DNA from: Candidatus Nitrosopumilus sp.
GTDB taxonomy: Archaea > Thermoproteota > Nitrososphaeria > Nitrososphaerales > Nitrosopumilaceae
Direction: 5' to 3'
Assembly (NCBI GenBank): GCA_028351415.1
Contig: JAOMJV010000004.1
Location: forward strand, 1 to 60,204
Length of the DNA: 60,204 nucleotides
The notes beneath the pieces are model-generated. The model saw nothing but the letters and a program-made list of their open reading frames with translations. It had not been told where the DNA came from and did not search any database. The stretch's first letter is position 1; every line of letters starts with the position of its first letter. The position numbers were made by a program, and so were the translations under genes. Below, in pieces: positions 8,801 through 19,300 of the stretch.

Positions 8801-9526
8801 TTATTTAAAAAGATCTTCGTTTTCAGGACGAATTAAATCATGAATTGTATTAGATCCAACTTTAAATGAATAATTACGAACTATAGCTACAGGACATTTT
8901 TTTGTTTTACCCATAACAAGTTCTGTAGCAGAAGAAAGTTCATCAGCAACAGCAATGGCCGTAATACGTAAAATGCGTTTAAAAGAATCCAAAGTTCCAG
9001 CATAATCCAAAATAGGATTTAAACCAGAAATTCCGATAGCACAGTTAGTTTGTCCCATTCTAAAAGGTCTTCCAAAAGTATCAGAAATAATTACAGCAAC
9101 ATTCTTACCAGTTTTATTCAAAATATTTGTTCTAATTACCTCCGCAGATTTATCAGAATTTAGAGGCAGTAATGTTGCAAATCCATCAAGAACATTACTT
9201 TCATCAATTCCAGCATTTGCACAAATAAATCCACTATTAGTTTCTACAATAATTAAACCATTTTTTAGCCTAACAATTCTTTTTGATTCTGATAAAATTA
9301 ATTCAACGAGCGCAGGATCTTTATTGTATTGAGAACTAATACCTTGAGCTAGTAAAGACGGGGATACAGTAGATAATTCAATCATCCGACCTTCTTGCTT
9401 TGAGATAATTTTTTGAGCAATTACAAGGACATCACCATCAAGTATATGACCAGAATTTAAAATGAGTTTGGATAAATCATCATCGGGAGTAATTTCTTTT
9501 TCAATTGGAATTGGGATAATTTGCAA
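8801..9526 (-). CDS. cofE: Coenzyme F420-0:L-glutamate ligase
   Basis: 241 residues matching the FbiB/CofE fold: opening IIPIPIEKEI, the central GDVLVIAQKIISKQEGR, an Asn/Asp-rich ANAGIDESNV loop that belongs to the nucleotide and metal site, and ISDTFGRPFRMGQTN. It adds glutamates in gamma-linkage to F420-0 using GTP. Other steps are encoded at 34376-35930 (cofD, cofC) and 53228-55653 (cofG, cofH). It is probably co-directional with the upstream HAD gene on the reverse strand (34-base gap). Confidence 0.93.
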   Translation of the reverse strand: MQIIPIPIEKEITPDDDLSKLILNSGHILDGDVLVIAQKIISKQEGRMIELSTVSPSLLAQGISSQYNKDPALVELILSESKRIVRLKNGLIIVETNSGFICANAGIDESNVLDGFATLLPLNSDKSAEVIRTNILNKTGKNVAVIISDTFGRPFRMGQTNCAIGISGLNPILDYAGTLDSFKRILRITAIAVADELSSATELVMGKTKKCPVAIVRNYSFKVGSNTIHDLIRPENEDLFK

Positions 9527-9560
9527 TTACAATATTTAAGAAGTAGGACTAAAAAATTGT

Positions 9561-10202
9561 TTAGACAGTAGGAAGTTCTAACTTTAGATGTTTATTAATA
9601 ATACCCAAAATTTTAGATAAATCTTTTTCCTCTAACGTAGTAGTAGCCAAGTCTTTAACTAAATCCTGTGCTCTATATGCAATACCAAGACCACAAATGT
9701 CAAATAATTTAATATCATTTGCGCCATCTACAACACAAACAATATCTTCTTTATTTTCGCCCCATTCAGCAATTTTTATTTTTGCAGATTTTGATTTATC
9801 AGAATCAACAAGAATGTTGACACCATCAAGTTTGCCATCCTTAAAAATTAAATCATTGCAATAAACATAATCAAAATCCAATTCTTTTTGTAATTTATCC
9901 ATCATCAATGTAAAACCACCAGAAACAGCCATAATTTTCCAACCTGCAGCTTTTAAGATTCTACATGCTTCTTTTGCGCCAGGCATTATGGGTAAACTAT
10001 CAGCAACTTCCTGGCATACTTTTTCATCCAGTCCCTTTAATGCAGCAACTCTAGTTCGAAGTCCCTCTTCCCAATTTATTTTACCTTGAATTCCTTGTTT
10101 TGTAATCGCCCAAATTTCATCTTCTTTATTTAATTTTTCTGCAAGAATTGGAAGGTATTCTTCATCATACAAAACCCCCTCAACATCAAAAATTATCAAC
10201 AA
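9561..10202 (-). CDS. HAD-superfamily phosphatase, SerB-like
   Basis: 213 residues with HAD motifs: motif I FDVEGVLYDEE, motif II AVSGGFTLM, and motif IV VVDGANDIKLF. Best match is phosphoserine phosphatase, the last step of serine synthesis. Motif I is D-x-E rather than the usual D-x-D; Pseudomonas ThrH (phosphoserine/homoserine phosphotransferase) also has a DLEGVL form. Substrate is therefore less certain than the fold. Cytosolic. Confidence 0.8.
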   Translation of the reverse strand: MLIIFDVEGVLYDEEYLPILAEKLNKEDEIWAITKQGIQGKINWEEGLRTRVAALKGLDEKVCQEVADSLPIMPGAKEACRILKAAGWKIMAVSGGFTLMMDKLQKELDFDYVYCNDLIFKDGKLDGVNILVDSDKSKSAKIKIAEWGENKEDIVCVVDGANDIKLFDICGLGIAYRAQDLVKDLATTTLEEKDLSKILGIINKHLKLELPTV

Positions 10203-10348
10203 AATATTTCTAAATTAAAAAAAAAATTCTAATTATATTAAAGTAGTGACTATTATGCCCAGAATTTGTAAAATTTTCTCATTCATCGTATTAAAGTTTA
10301 AAAAAAATAATTGCGAATAGTTAGGGATAAATCACGGAATAACATGGA

Positions 10349-10642
10349 ATGTTTATGGGTGAACTCGAGAGAAAATACGATGTAAAAATTCAAACTACTG
10401 AAGACAAAGTAAAGTTCCCAGATGAACTCAAAACAGAATTGAAAGCACAAGGAATGATGGACGATAAAGGAAAACTAAAACTAAAAGGCGTCAGTCCAAA
10501 AATGTTGAAAAGAATGAAACAAGAATATGTAGAATGCCCAGTTATGAAAGAAGATATTCAATTTGTACAATGTTTCATATGTCCAAATTTTCAAAGTAGG
10601 GTTATGGGCGAAGTTTTATGCAAAGGCGAACCACTAAAATAA
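10349..10642 (+). CDS. Conserved small Cys-containing protein
   Basis: 97 residues; an alternative start two codons later (10355) gives MGELERKYD. The charged helical N-terminal half is followed by a Cys group (VECPVMKEDIQFVQCFICP ... LCKG) that could bind a metal. It lies 64 bases ahead of proS on the same strand. No family recognised. Confidence 0.6.
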   Translation: MFMGELERKYDVKIQTTEDKVKFPDELKTELKAQGMMDDKGKLKLKGVSPKMLKRMKQEYVECPVMKEDIQFVQCFICPNFQSRVMGEVLCKGEPLK

Positions 10643-10706
10643 CATAATAAATTTTAAAAAAATTCACGAAAGGCTCATTAGTTAAATTAATTCTTAAACA
10701 ATTAGT

Positions 10707-12149
10707 TTGGGAAAACAAAACGTAGGAATCACAGTTTCAAAAGAAGAGGATTTCAGTGAATGGTATACACAAGTAGTCTTAAAGGCAAAACTTGCAGATT
10801 ATGCACCAGTTAAAGGATTAATTGTTCTCAGACCTGACGGATATTCAATCTGGGAGTCATTAAGAACTACATTTGATAAAAAATTTGCACGTAACGGAAT
10901 TAGAAATGGATTTTTACCAATACTAATTCCAGAGTCATTATTAGGAAAAGAGCAAAAACATTTCGCAGGTTTTAATCCAGAAGTATTTTGGGTGACGCAT
11001 TCAGGCACCAATGAAATAGGAGATAGATTAGCATTAAGACCAACATCAGAAACATTGGCATATACATTATATTCAAAATGGATTCAAAGTTGGAGAGATT
11101 TACCACTAAAAATGAATTTTTGGAATACAGCGTTAAGAGCTGAAATTAAAGCAACAAAACCATTTCTTAGGACATCAGAATTCCTATGGCAAGAAGGACA
11201 CACAGTACATTCAACAAAAGAAGAAGCTGAAAAAGAAGTAATAAAAATTTTAGATATTTATAAAAATACAGTGGAAGAAGAGCTTGCAATCCCAGTAAGT
11301 ACAGGGAAGAAAAGTGAAAAAGAAAAATTTGTCGGCGCGATATATACAACAACCATGGAATCAATAATGCCAGATGGAAAAGCATTACAAATGGGCACAT
11401 CTCATTTCTTGGGACAAAATTTTTCAAAACCGTTTGAAGTTAAATTTGCAGATAAAGACAACGTAGAACATTTTGCATGGCAAACATCATGGGGTGTATC
11501 TTGGAGATTAATTGGTGCAATGATCATGATTCATGGGGATGACAAAGGTTTGGTATTACCACCAAAAGTAGCTCCAATGCAAGTAGTAATTGTACCAATT
11601 TACAAAAATGATGAAGGTAAAAATAGCGTATTGTCTAAAGTGGAAGAAATTCAAAACAAATTGGAATCAAAGGATATCAGAGTTCATGTTGATGACAGAG
11701 AAGGAATGTCACCAGGATACAAATTTAATGATTGGGAATTAAAAGGAGTTCCTTTACGTATAGAAATAGGACCTAAAGATATAGAGAATCAAAATATAGT
11801 TGTTGCAAAAAGATACAATCTAGAAAAAATAAGTTTGGGCTTTACTGAAATTGAAAAAATACCAATAATTTTAGATGAAATTCAGACACAGATGTTAAAA
11901 AAAGCCAAAGAACAAACAGAAACTATTACACTAAATATTTCAGATTATTCAGAATTTAAATCAAAAATAGAAAAAGGAGGATTCTTCAATTCCCCATGGT
12001 GTGGAAAAGTTGAATGCGAAGATAAGATCAAAGAAGAGACAGGTGCAGAAATCAGAGTGATACCATTTGGCAGTGAAAATATCAATCAAAAGTGCATTTA
12101 CTGTAATGAGCAGAGCGTATCAACCCCTATTTTTGCAAGAGGGTACTAG
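10707..12149 (+). CDS. proS: Prolyl-tRNA synthetase, archaeal/eukaryal type
   Basis: 480 residues, class II synthetase charging tRNA-Pro. Motif 2 is seen in ALRAEIKATKPFLRTSEFLWQ, with the Pro-binding core around GTSHFLGQNFSKPF and motif 3 region PLRIEIGPKD. The C-terminal archaeal-type extension has a zinc-like Cys set (SPWCGKVEC ... KCIYCNEQ) and ends in a Tyr, as in this type. The start is a TTG; no suitable ATG lies upstream in frame. A cognate tRNA-Pro(TGG) lies at 45835-45908. Confidence 0.96.
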   Translation: MGKQNVGITVSKEEDFSEWYTQVVLKAKLADYAPVKGLIVLRPDGYSIWESLRTTFDKKFARNGIRNGFLPILIPESLLGKEQKHFAGFNPEVFWVTHSGTNEIGDRLALRPTSETLAYTLYSKWIQSWRDLPLKMNFWNTALRAEIKATKPFLRTSEFLWQEGHTVHSTKEEAEKEVIKILDIYKNTVEEELAIPVSTGKKSEKEKFVGAIYTTTMESIMPDGKALQMGTSHFLGQNFSKPFEVKFADKDNVEHFAWQTSWGVSWRLIGAMIMIHGDDKGLVLPPKVAPMQVVIVPIYKNDEGKNSVLSKVEEIQNKLESKDIRVHVDDREGMSPGYKFNDWELKGVPLRIEIGPKDIENQNIVVAKRYNLEKISLGFTEIEKIPIILDEIQTQMLKKAKEQTETITLNISDYSEFKSKIEKGGFFNSPWCGKVECEDKIKEETGAEIRVIPFGSENINQKCIYCNEQSVSTPIFARGY

Positions 12150-12197
12150 TAGTAATTTAGCCGCAACATAATAATACAAAAAAAATATTTTTTAAAC

Positions 12198-13508
12198 ATG
12201 ACAGTTAACCTAGAATTACAAGAAAACAGAGCATTGGTAGAACAATTTAGGGAGACTAGAAGTAGAACATTGGAATTAGTAAAAAATTTAAAAAAAGATG
12301 ATTTTGTGGTTCAAACTGCATCATATATGAGTCCGCCTAAATGGCATATTGGCCACGTAAGTTGGATTTATGAAGCAATAATGAGTAAATTAGATAAAAA
12401 TTATGAATTTCATTCAAAAGAATTCTCAGAGTATTTGAATTCCTATTATCAACAATTTGGCGTTCCACATGATAAAAAATTAAGAGGGGTTACATCAAGA
12501 CCAACAGTTGATGAAATTTTTCAATATTTTAATACAATCAATCAAAAAGTAGAAAAATTTATTGGATCCCGACAATTAAGTGAAGATGAAAAAAAATTAA
12601 TTATCATTGGATTTCATCACGAATGCCAACATCAAGAATTGTTAGTGTATGATTTGCAGCATCTTCTTGCAGAACAATATTTGCCGGTAAGAAAAAATAA
12701 AATTGTAAAGCAGGAAGAAAAACAAAAAGAATTTGTGGAGATCAATGGCGGGCTATACACTATGGGGTACAACGGAAAAAAGTATTGTTACGATATTGAA
12801 TTACCAGAACATAAAACATATCTCAAAAATTTTAAAATGGGAGTTTTTCCAGTAACCAATCAAGAATATTTACAATTTATGAATGACGGAGGGTATCAAA
12901 CTTACAAACATTGGTTATCAGACGGATGGGAAAAAGTAAAATCAAATAAATGGGACTCGCCAATGTATTGGGAAAAAGTTAACGATGAATGGCATGTAAG
13001 AGATTTCTTAGGAATTAGAAAAATTAACCCAAATGAACCAGTGTGTCATGTAAGCTACTATGAGGCAGACGCATATTGTAAATGGGCAGGAAAAAGACTC
13101 CCAACAGAAGCAGAATGGGAAAAAGCATCGTGTTGGAATGAAGAGAAACAGGAAAAAACAGTATTTCCATGGGGAAATGAAAGTCCATCAGAAGAAAAAT
13201 GTAATTTACTAGAATCACATCATTGGGGATGTACAGAAATAGGAACATATCCAAATGGTACTAGTCCAGCAGGATGTCAACAAATGATTGGGGATGTATG
13301 GGAATGGACTACTTCAGAATTTATGGGTTATCCAGGATTCAAGTCAGGATTTGATGAGTATAATGATAAATGGTTTACAAATCAAAAAGTTTTGAGAGGA
13401 GGGTCATTTGGAACTCCAAAAATGTCAATTAGAGGAAGTTATAGAAATTTCTTCAGATTAGATGAGAGATGGCTATTTTCAGGATTCAGATGTGTGGAAG
13501 ATATTTAA
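12198..13508 (+). CDS. egtB: Ergothioneine synthase EgtB (sulfoxide synthase)
   Basis: 436 residues. The N-terminal DinB-like domain holds the likely iron ligands: a His in PPKWHIGHVSWIY and the H-x3-H pair in HHECQHQELL (residues 140-149). The C-terminal formylglycine-enzyme-like domain has ITGs such as MGVFPVTNQEYLQF, CKWAGKRLPTEAEWEKA, GDVWEWTTSEF and VLRGGSFGTP. EgtB couples trimethylhistidine and a thiol (Cys or gamma-Glu-Cys) with oxygen to a sulfoxide. The facing egtD overlaps its stop by four bases, which supports the pathway. No EgtC or EgtE is seen in the window. Confidence 0.93.
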   Translation: MTVNLELQENRALVEQFRETRSRTLELVKNLKKDDFVVQTASYMSPPKWHIGHVSWIYEAIMSKLDKNYEFHSKEFSEYLNSYYQQFGVPHDKKLRGVTSRPTVDEIFQYFNTINQKVEKFIGSRQLSEDEKKLIIIGFHHECQHQELLVYDLQHLLAEQYLPVRKNKIVKQEEKQKEFVEINGGLYTMGYNGKKYCYDIELPEHKTYLKNFKMGVFPVTNQEYLQFMNDGGYQTYKHWLSDGWEKVKSNKWDSPMYWEKVNDEWHVRDFLGIRKINPNEPVCHVSYYEADAYCKWAGKRLPTEAEWEKASCWNEEKQEKTVFPWGNESPSEEKCNLLESHHWGCTEIGTYPNGTSPAGCQQMIGDVWEWTTSEFMGYPGFKSGFDEYNDKWFTNQKVLRGGSFGTPKMSIRGSYRNFFRLDERWLFSGFRCVEDI

Positions 13509-14527
13509 TTTTTTGAAACTAATGTTAATGAAAAATATTTTTTGTCATCTAACCACATGTTTTTAATTTTAAATCCAACATCAACCAATAAGCTCTTAAT
13601 TTGAGAGGGCTTGTATTTATGAGAATATTCAGTATGAATTAATTCACCTTCATCTAAATTCAAAGATAAATTAGATTTTTTAATTATTACAGATTGAGAG
13701 ATTAGAGATTTTAAATTCATTTCAATTCGTTGTTCATTTTCATTGTATATAGAATAATGTGAAAAATTATCAATAATAAAATCGGCATCAAGTTCATCAT
13801 TAATCCTAGACAGTACATTGAGATTGAATTTTGCAGTTACACCCTGAGAATCATCATATGCAGATTCTAAAATTTTTTTATTCTTGACCAAATCCAAACC
13901 AATTAAAAAAAGATCACCCTGCTTCATGGTGGAAAATATTTTTTTTAAAAAAATCTTTCCATCATCAGGTGAAAAATTACCAAAACTAGAACCAAGGAAA
14001 ATGATTAGATTTGTTTTATCATCATAATTTTGAAGAAATTCCAAACCCCCTTCATACGTATCAATTATACCAGTAATGTTCAAAGTGGCATAATCTTTCA
14101 ATAATTGTTCAGAGCTTTCAGTGAGAATTTCAGATATATCAATAGGAAAATATTCGGTTTTAGGCTGTAATTTAGTAAAAACATCAAGAATTAATCGAGT
14201 TTTAACCGATGCACCACTTCCAAGTTCAACTAAACGAACATTTTCGTTAAGATAGGATGGTAAATCATTTTTCAGTTTTTTTAAAATACTAATTTCGGTT
14301 CTAGTAGGATAGTATTCAGGAACTGAACAAATGGATTCAAATAAATTCGAACCTTTATTATCATAGAAAAATTTAGGACTGATAAATTTGTAATCTCGAT
14401 TTAAACTAAAAGCAATTTCTTCCGCAAAAGATTTTTCAATATTACTTGCATGTGGTTTAAAATAACGAAGTTGGGAATCTACAACATATTGTTTATAATC
14501 AATTTTTTTATCCTTAAATTTATTCAA
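13505..14527 (-). CDS. egtD: L-histidine N-alpha-methyltransferase EgtD
   Basis: 340 residues of the EgtD (DUF2260-type) family. The SAM-binding loop is VRLVELGSGASVKTRLIL (~98-115), then a FLGSSFGNFSPDD motif and the histidine-pocket segment near the C-terminus. It trimethylates histidine to hercynine, the EgtB substrate. It converges on egtB with a four-base overlap of stop codons, an arrangement that is compact but means separate promoters. Its own promoter would lie in the AT-rich spacer shared with the divergent ABC gene. Confidence 0.93.
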   Translation of the reverse strand: MNKFKDKKIDYKQYVVDSQLRYFKPHASNIEKSFAEEIAFSLNRDYKFISPKFFYDNKGSNLFESICSVPEYYPTRTEISILKKLKNDLPSYLNENVRLVELGSGASVKTRLILDVFTKLQPKTEYFPIDISEILTESSEQLLKDYATLNITGIIDTYEGGLEFLQNYDDKTNLIIFLGSSFGNFSPDDGKIFLKKIFSTMKQGDLFLIGLDLVKNKKILESAYDDSQGVTAKFNLNVLSRINDELDADFIIDNFSHYSIYNENEQRIEMNLKSLISQSVIIKKSNLSLNLDEGELIHTEYSHKYKPSQIKSLLVDVGFKIKNMWLDDKKYFSLTLVSKN

Positions 14528-14622
14528 TTATTAATTCGATAGTCATTCAACATAAATTTCTTATCATAATTTTTACGCATAAAACATATTTCTTGATATA
14601 GTTGATAAATAACAGATAACTG

Positions 14623-15597
14623 TTGATCGAAATATTAAAAATTGAACATTTAAAAAAATATTTTGTAAAAAAGAAAATATTTAGTTCAACAGTTTCTAGC
14701 GTAAAAGCAGTAGATGACGTGTCATTTTCAATTAAAAAAGGTGAAGTGTTTGTTTTAGCAGGAGAGTCAGGATCAGGGAAATCAACAATTGCAAAATTAA
14801 TTTTAAAATCAATTCAAGCAGACTCGGGTAAAATTATTTTTGAAAATCAAGAAATTGATAATCAAAATATAAACATAAAAAAAATTAGAATGAATTGTCA
14901 AATGATTCACCAAGATCCATATGACTCGATAAACCCTAGAATGAAAATAGAAGACATAGTACTAGAGCCACTTGAAATTCACAATATTGGAAATAAGAAA
15001 GAAAGGGATAGAAGAATGATCGAAGTGTTGGAAGAAGTCAAACTAGAGCCTGCCAAAGAAATTTCCAAAAAATATCCACATATGTTGTCAGGAGGTCAAA
15101 GACAAAGGGTGGTATTAGCAAGAGCACTAGCATTAAAACCAAAAATAATACTAGCTGATGAACCAGTTTCAATGCTAGATGTGTCAATTAGAGCTGAAAT
15201 GCTAGAATTAATGAAGGAATTACAAAAAAAATATAATATTTCATTTATTTACATCACTCATGATTTAGCAACTGCAAAGTATTTTGGTCAAAGAATTGGA
15301 ATTTTGTACTTAGGAAAAATTGTAGAAACAGGTCCAATTAATGAAGTATTAGAAAATCCAAGACATCCATACACTCAAGCACTAATAGATGCCATCTCAG
15401 AACCAAATCCAAATAATTTACACATGAAAAAAGAAATTAGAATTAAAGATCCGCCAGATATAGGCGAGTTTGAAGGGTGTAGATTCAAACCAAGGTGCAC
15501 ATACGCAATTGAAAAATGTAGTAAAGAACCGGATTTAGAAAAAGTTGGCGATAATCATTATTCTGCATGCTATGTTAAATTAGAACAATCGGACTGA
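14623..15597 (+). CDS. Oligopeptide/dipeptide-type ABC transporter ATPase (OppF/DppF family)
   Basis: 324 residues. Walker A GESGSGKST (47-55), signature MLSGGQRQRVVLARAL, Walker B IILADEPVSMLDVS, and the C-terminal oligopeptide-transporter domain with its conserved Cys set (FEGCRFKPRCTYAIEKC ... ACYVK). It energises uptake of peptides or similar solutes from the cytosolic face. TTG start at 14623, since the first ATG would delete the early strands. No permease or second ATPase is adjacent; a large family-5 binding protein is encoded 25 kb away at 40320. Confidence 0.93.
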   Translation: MIEILKIEHLKKYFVKKKIFSSTVSSVKAVDDVSFSIKKGEVFVLAGESGSGKSTIAKLILKSIQADSGKIIFENQEIDNQNINIKKIRMNCQMIHQDPYDSINPRMKIEDIVLEPLEIHNIGNKKERDRRMIEVLEEVKLEPAKEISKKYPHMLSGGQRQRVVLARALALKPKIILADEPVSMLDVSIRAEMLELMKELQKKYNISFIYITHDLATAKYFGQRIGILYLGKIVETGPINEVLENPRHPYTQALIDAISEPNPNNLHMKKEIRIKDPPDIGEFEGCRFKPRCTYAIEKCSKEPDLEKVGDNHYSACYVKLEQSD

Positions 15598-15671
15598 CGG
15601 GTCTAGCAAAATAGTAAGTTTACTGTGAACGAATAAATCAATAATATTGATATCATAGGAATAAAAAGCGC

Positions 15672-15699
15672 GATTGAAAGATGGCGAAATCTTCCAATC
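15672..15699. other. Intergenic 11-bp hairpin
   Basis: In the 194-base space between two convergent genes, an 11-base arm (15672-15682) pairs with 15689-15699 with one mismatch around a six-base loop GGCGAA. No T-run follows directly. It could be a bidirectional terminator, an RNA-processing site or part of a small RNA. The rest of the spacer looks featureless. Confidence 0.5.
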
Positions 15700-15791
15700 A
15701 CTAAAAAATCGAAAGAAATTGCAGAATACAATTTCATTTCAAAATTCTAACTATGCTATTTATTTTAGACATATAAATCTCAGAAATTAAA

Positions 15792-16346
15792 TTAAACCTT
15801 GAATGGTTGTAGTTTGTGAGTATGATTTTGAAATCTTTCCATGATTAATTTTTCATTTTTTAATACTTCCAAGTCTTTCAACACATTATCAATAAATTTT
15901 TGAATACTGTTCACTCTTTTGTTTCCAACAGAATAAGGTAAAAGTTTCAATGTTTGCTGATACTTTACTCGGGTCATGAGCATAAACGGTCTATCTAATA
16001 ATTCAGTTTGAACATAGTCCAACAATTCTTCTCCTTTTCTTGTCAATATTCCTATTTTTGTTGCAATAGAATAATCTAAACGTTTCATTTCTTTTTTTGC
16101 AATTTCTTTATTCAAATCAAAAGTAGCCATCATAACATCAAATTGATTATTGCTTGGTGCCTTGTCGATTCGTCTATACTGAATTACATAGCCATCTGTT
16201 TTAGTTTCCAGGTAACCCAAATCCAACAGTTCCTTTATTGCAGGAATTACACCTGATTTGCTACCATGTACGAGCCTACAAAGATCATTGGTTGTAATCC
16301 ATTCAGCAGTAAAAGCCAATATTCTGTCATCATATGTTCCTGTCAA
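15792..16346 (-). CDS. Winged-helix domain protein downstream of smc
   Basis: 184 residues from a TTG start (TTG ACA GGA); in-frame stop upstream leaves no ATG option. N-terminal helix-turn-helix pattern WITTNDLCRLVHGSKSGVIP then LLDLGYLETKTDGYVIQYRR as wing, then a second helical part with ILTRKGEELLDYV, also winged-helix-like. It follows smc by 38 bases on the same strand, where many archaea have kleisin (scpA) genes, but I cannot align it to ScpA or ScpB. A regulator or an SMC-linked factor are both possible. Confidence 0.7.
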   Translation of the reverse strand: MTGTYDDRILAFTAEWITTNDLCRLVHGSKSGVIPAIKELLDLGYLETKTDGYVIQYRRIDKAPSNNQFDVMMATFDLNKEIAKKEMKRLDYSIATKIGILTRKGEELLDYVQTELLDRPFMLMTRVKYQQTLKLLPYSVGNKRVNSIQKFIDNVLKDLEVLKNEKLIMERFQNHTHKLQPFKV

Positions 16347-16384
16347 GCGGTATTCTTTAGAAGACCATTTATTATATTAGTTTA

Positions 16385-19300
16385 CTAACTCGATTTTACA
16401 GAAGGCATTCGTTTATCTTTATACGTAACAACGTGTGAAACACCATTTTTTGGAAAGACACCGTAAATTAATTTAGCTTTTTGAATTACAGAATCTTTTA
16501 AAGATACCATGATAAATTGACTTTCTTTAGATCTTTCTTCCAAGATTGTGGAAAGTCTTTCGGCATTTGGTGCATCAAGGTGTGCATCAACTTCATCAAA
16601 CAAATAGAATGGAGAAGGTTTGAGTTTTTGTAATGCAAGTACAAATACAATTGCAGCAAGTGTTTTTTCACCTCCACTAATTGAAGTGGACTCTCTTTTG
16701 GGCTTATTTGGAAATTGAATTAGATATGAAATTCCAGAATTAAATATATCGTCTTCATTTTGTAACTCCAACCAAGCATGGCCACCAGTCATTTTATTAA
16801 AAATTAACCTAATTTCTTTATCAACTTTATCAAATGCATCAAGGAACGTTTGTCGTTTATCTCGTTCAATGCTTTCTATGAAGGCAACAATTGAATTTCT
16901 TTCTTCTTCCAGAGAATTCTTTCTAGTAGACATAGATCTATAGCCATATGAGACTTCAAGGTATGTTTCAGGAGCTTTTGCATTTAATGCGCTAAGGGAA
17001 GTTAATTCAGAATTCAAACCTTGAACAATAGTTTCAACATCAAATGTTTCCATGTTTTTATCAAATCCAAATGCAGAAAGAATGTGCTGTAGTTTAACTT
17101 CATTTTCGACTAAATCACGTAAATCACGAGTTAGTGAATCAGATTGACGCGCCAAATTATTAATTTTTGTAGTATGGATTTTATCATTTTCAGATAAAAC
17201 TTTTAATTTATCATCTATTTCTTGAACTTCTCCAATTGAAGAACCAGAAGTTGAAATTAAAACCTGTTCCCGCTCTCTTAATTTTTCCAAAATTTGTCTT
17301 TTAGGATCTTTTTGTTTTTCTAAGTCTTGAATTTTTGTTTCAACTTCCAAATATTCAGAATGTAGGGAATCTTCTTCATCACTTAATCTACTGACTTGAG
17401 ATTTTTCACGATTATCCTGAGTTTGCATTGCAGTTAGCTGTGAAGATTTATCTCGATATTCATTCATGATTGTGGTATAATGTTTTTCAATATCAGATTT
17501 TTTACTATTCATTTTTAATAATTCACTTGCAATTCTAGTTTGTTCTCCACTAGCATAATTTTGCTCAACAATTGCAATTCTATCAAGTAATGATTCAACA
17601 TGAGACTCATTGGTAGAAACTTCAGATTCAATAATATTGTTTCTTGAAGTTAAATCAGAAATTCTTGTTATCAATTGATCTTTCATAATTTTTGCAGAAG
17701 TAATTCTAGACTTAAGATTAGAATAGTTTTCAGTTGCAGATGTAAAATTATTTTCAGATAGAGAAAGACGGTCAGAATAAGATTGGATAGAATCATCTAA
17801 TTTTTTTAAAGAGTGTTTTTTCTTTAACATGTATTTTTTAATCAAACTAATTGATTGGAATAATCCATCAATATCACTGCTCATAGAAATTAATTTTGTA
17901 AGCTTAGAAATTTTTGAATTAATATCAATTACAACCGTTCCATTTTTAGCTTCAAAATATTCGCCACTGAGAGTTACAGATTTGTAACCTAATTGGGATA
18001 GATTGTAGGCAGATTCACGGGTTTCAGTTAGAACGATATTTCCAAAAAGGAATGTTTTAAGTGCAGAATAGACATCATCTGCAGTCACGAAGTCAGATAA
18101 TATGCCAATTATTCCAGGCTCCTTAGGCAAGGTAAGTTTGAATTTTGGAATAGCATCAAGTGGTATTATTTTTAATTTTGGGAGTTTTTTAGTTCTTGCA
18201 ACCTCAGCAATTCCAAGTAACGTTGCAAAATCTTTTACAACTATTGCCTTTATCCAATCAGAGCTAACTGCAAGAACAGAACGCTCATATTTTTTATCCC
18301 AAGAAATCATTTCATAAACTAATCCATCAATACCCAACTTATCAGCATCCTCTTTTAATTTTGCAACAGTATAGTCTTCATGCATAAAACCTTTAACAGT
18401 TTTAATTTTTGATTCATATTGATTTGCAGCTTTATCAGATTTTTCTAAAATGAATCCTAACTCATCCATATCAGTATTAATTTTTAATTTTCTAGTTTTT
18501 AATTTTGTAATTCTAGATTTTAATTCAGAAATACTAGCACGGTGATTATTTGTTAAGGATTCTAATTTAGATTCTATACTAGTTAATTCCACAATATCTT
18601 TTTCTAATTGAGTAAACTTTTCAGAGTTTGATTTTATTTTTAATATAGATTCATCCTTTTCGTTTTGCACTTTAGATAGTTTTAGCCTAACATCATTCAA
18701 TTGACCTGTAAGAACTTTAATTTTACTATCAATTTCAGATTGTTTTGCTGCTGCTTCAGATTGTTCGGTAAGAATTTTATTTCTATCCGAATCAATTATC
18801 TCTAAATCAGTGTTGATTTTATTTTTTTGTTCATTTGTAGATTCAATTGAGTCTTTTATTTGTTGAATTTTAATATCGATGTCTTCTCGTGCAGTGGTGA
18901 TATCACCTAGTTCAATTTTAATTTCAGGAATGCGCGTATTGATTTGTTCAAGTCTTTTCTTTGATGCAGATATTGCACTGTTATCAATCTCATATTGTTC
19001 CATTGCAGAACTAATTTCAACATCAAGTGAAGCCTTTGCTTGACTATAATCATTTGCAGATTTCATTAATGTTGATTTTTCAGCATCCAAAATACCGATT
19101 TCACCCCTCAAAATAGTTCGTTCACCATCAAGAGATGTCATTTCTTGATTTAATTCATGCAGTGTTGTCTCTTTAGTAGATTTTTTGGCAGATATTACCT
19201 TCATTTTATTAGCAGCGGCTATTGCTTTGTATCTATTTAGTTCACGCTCCAAAATATCATGTCGTAATTTTTGATTTCTTTCTTCTTCAAGTTCATCAAT

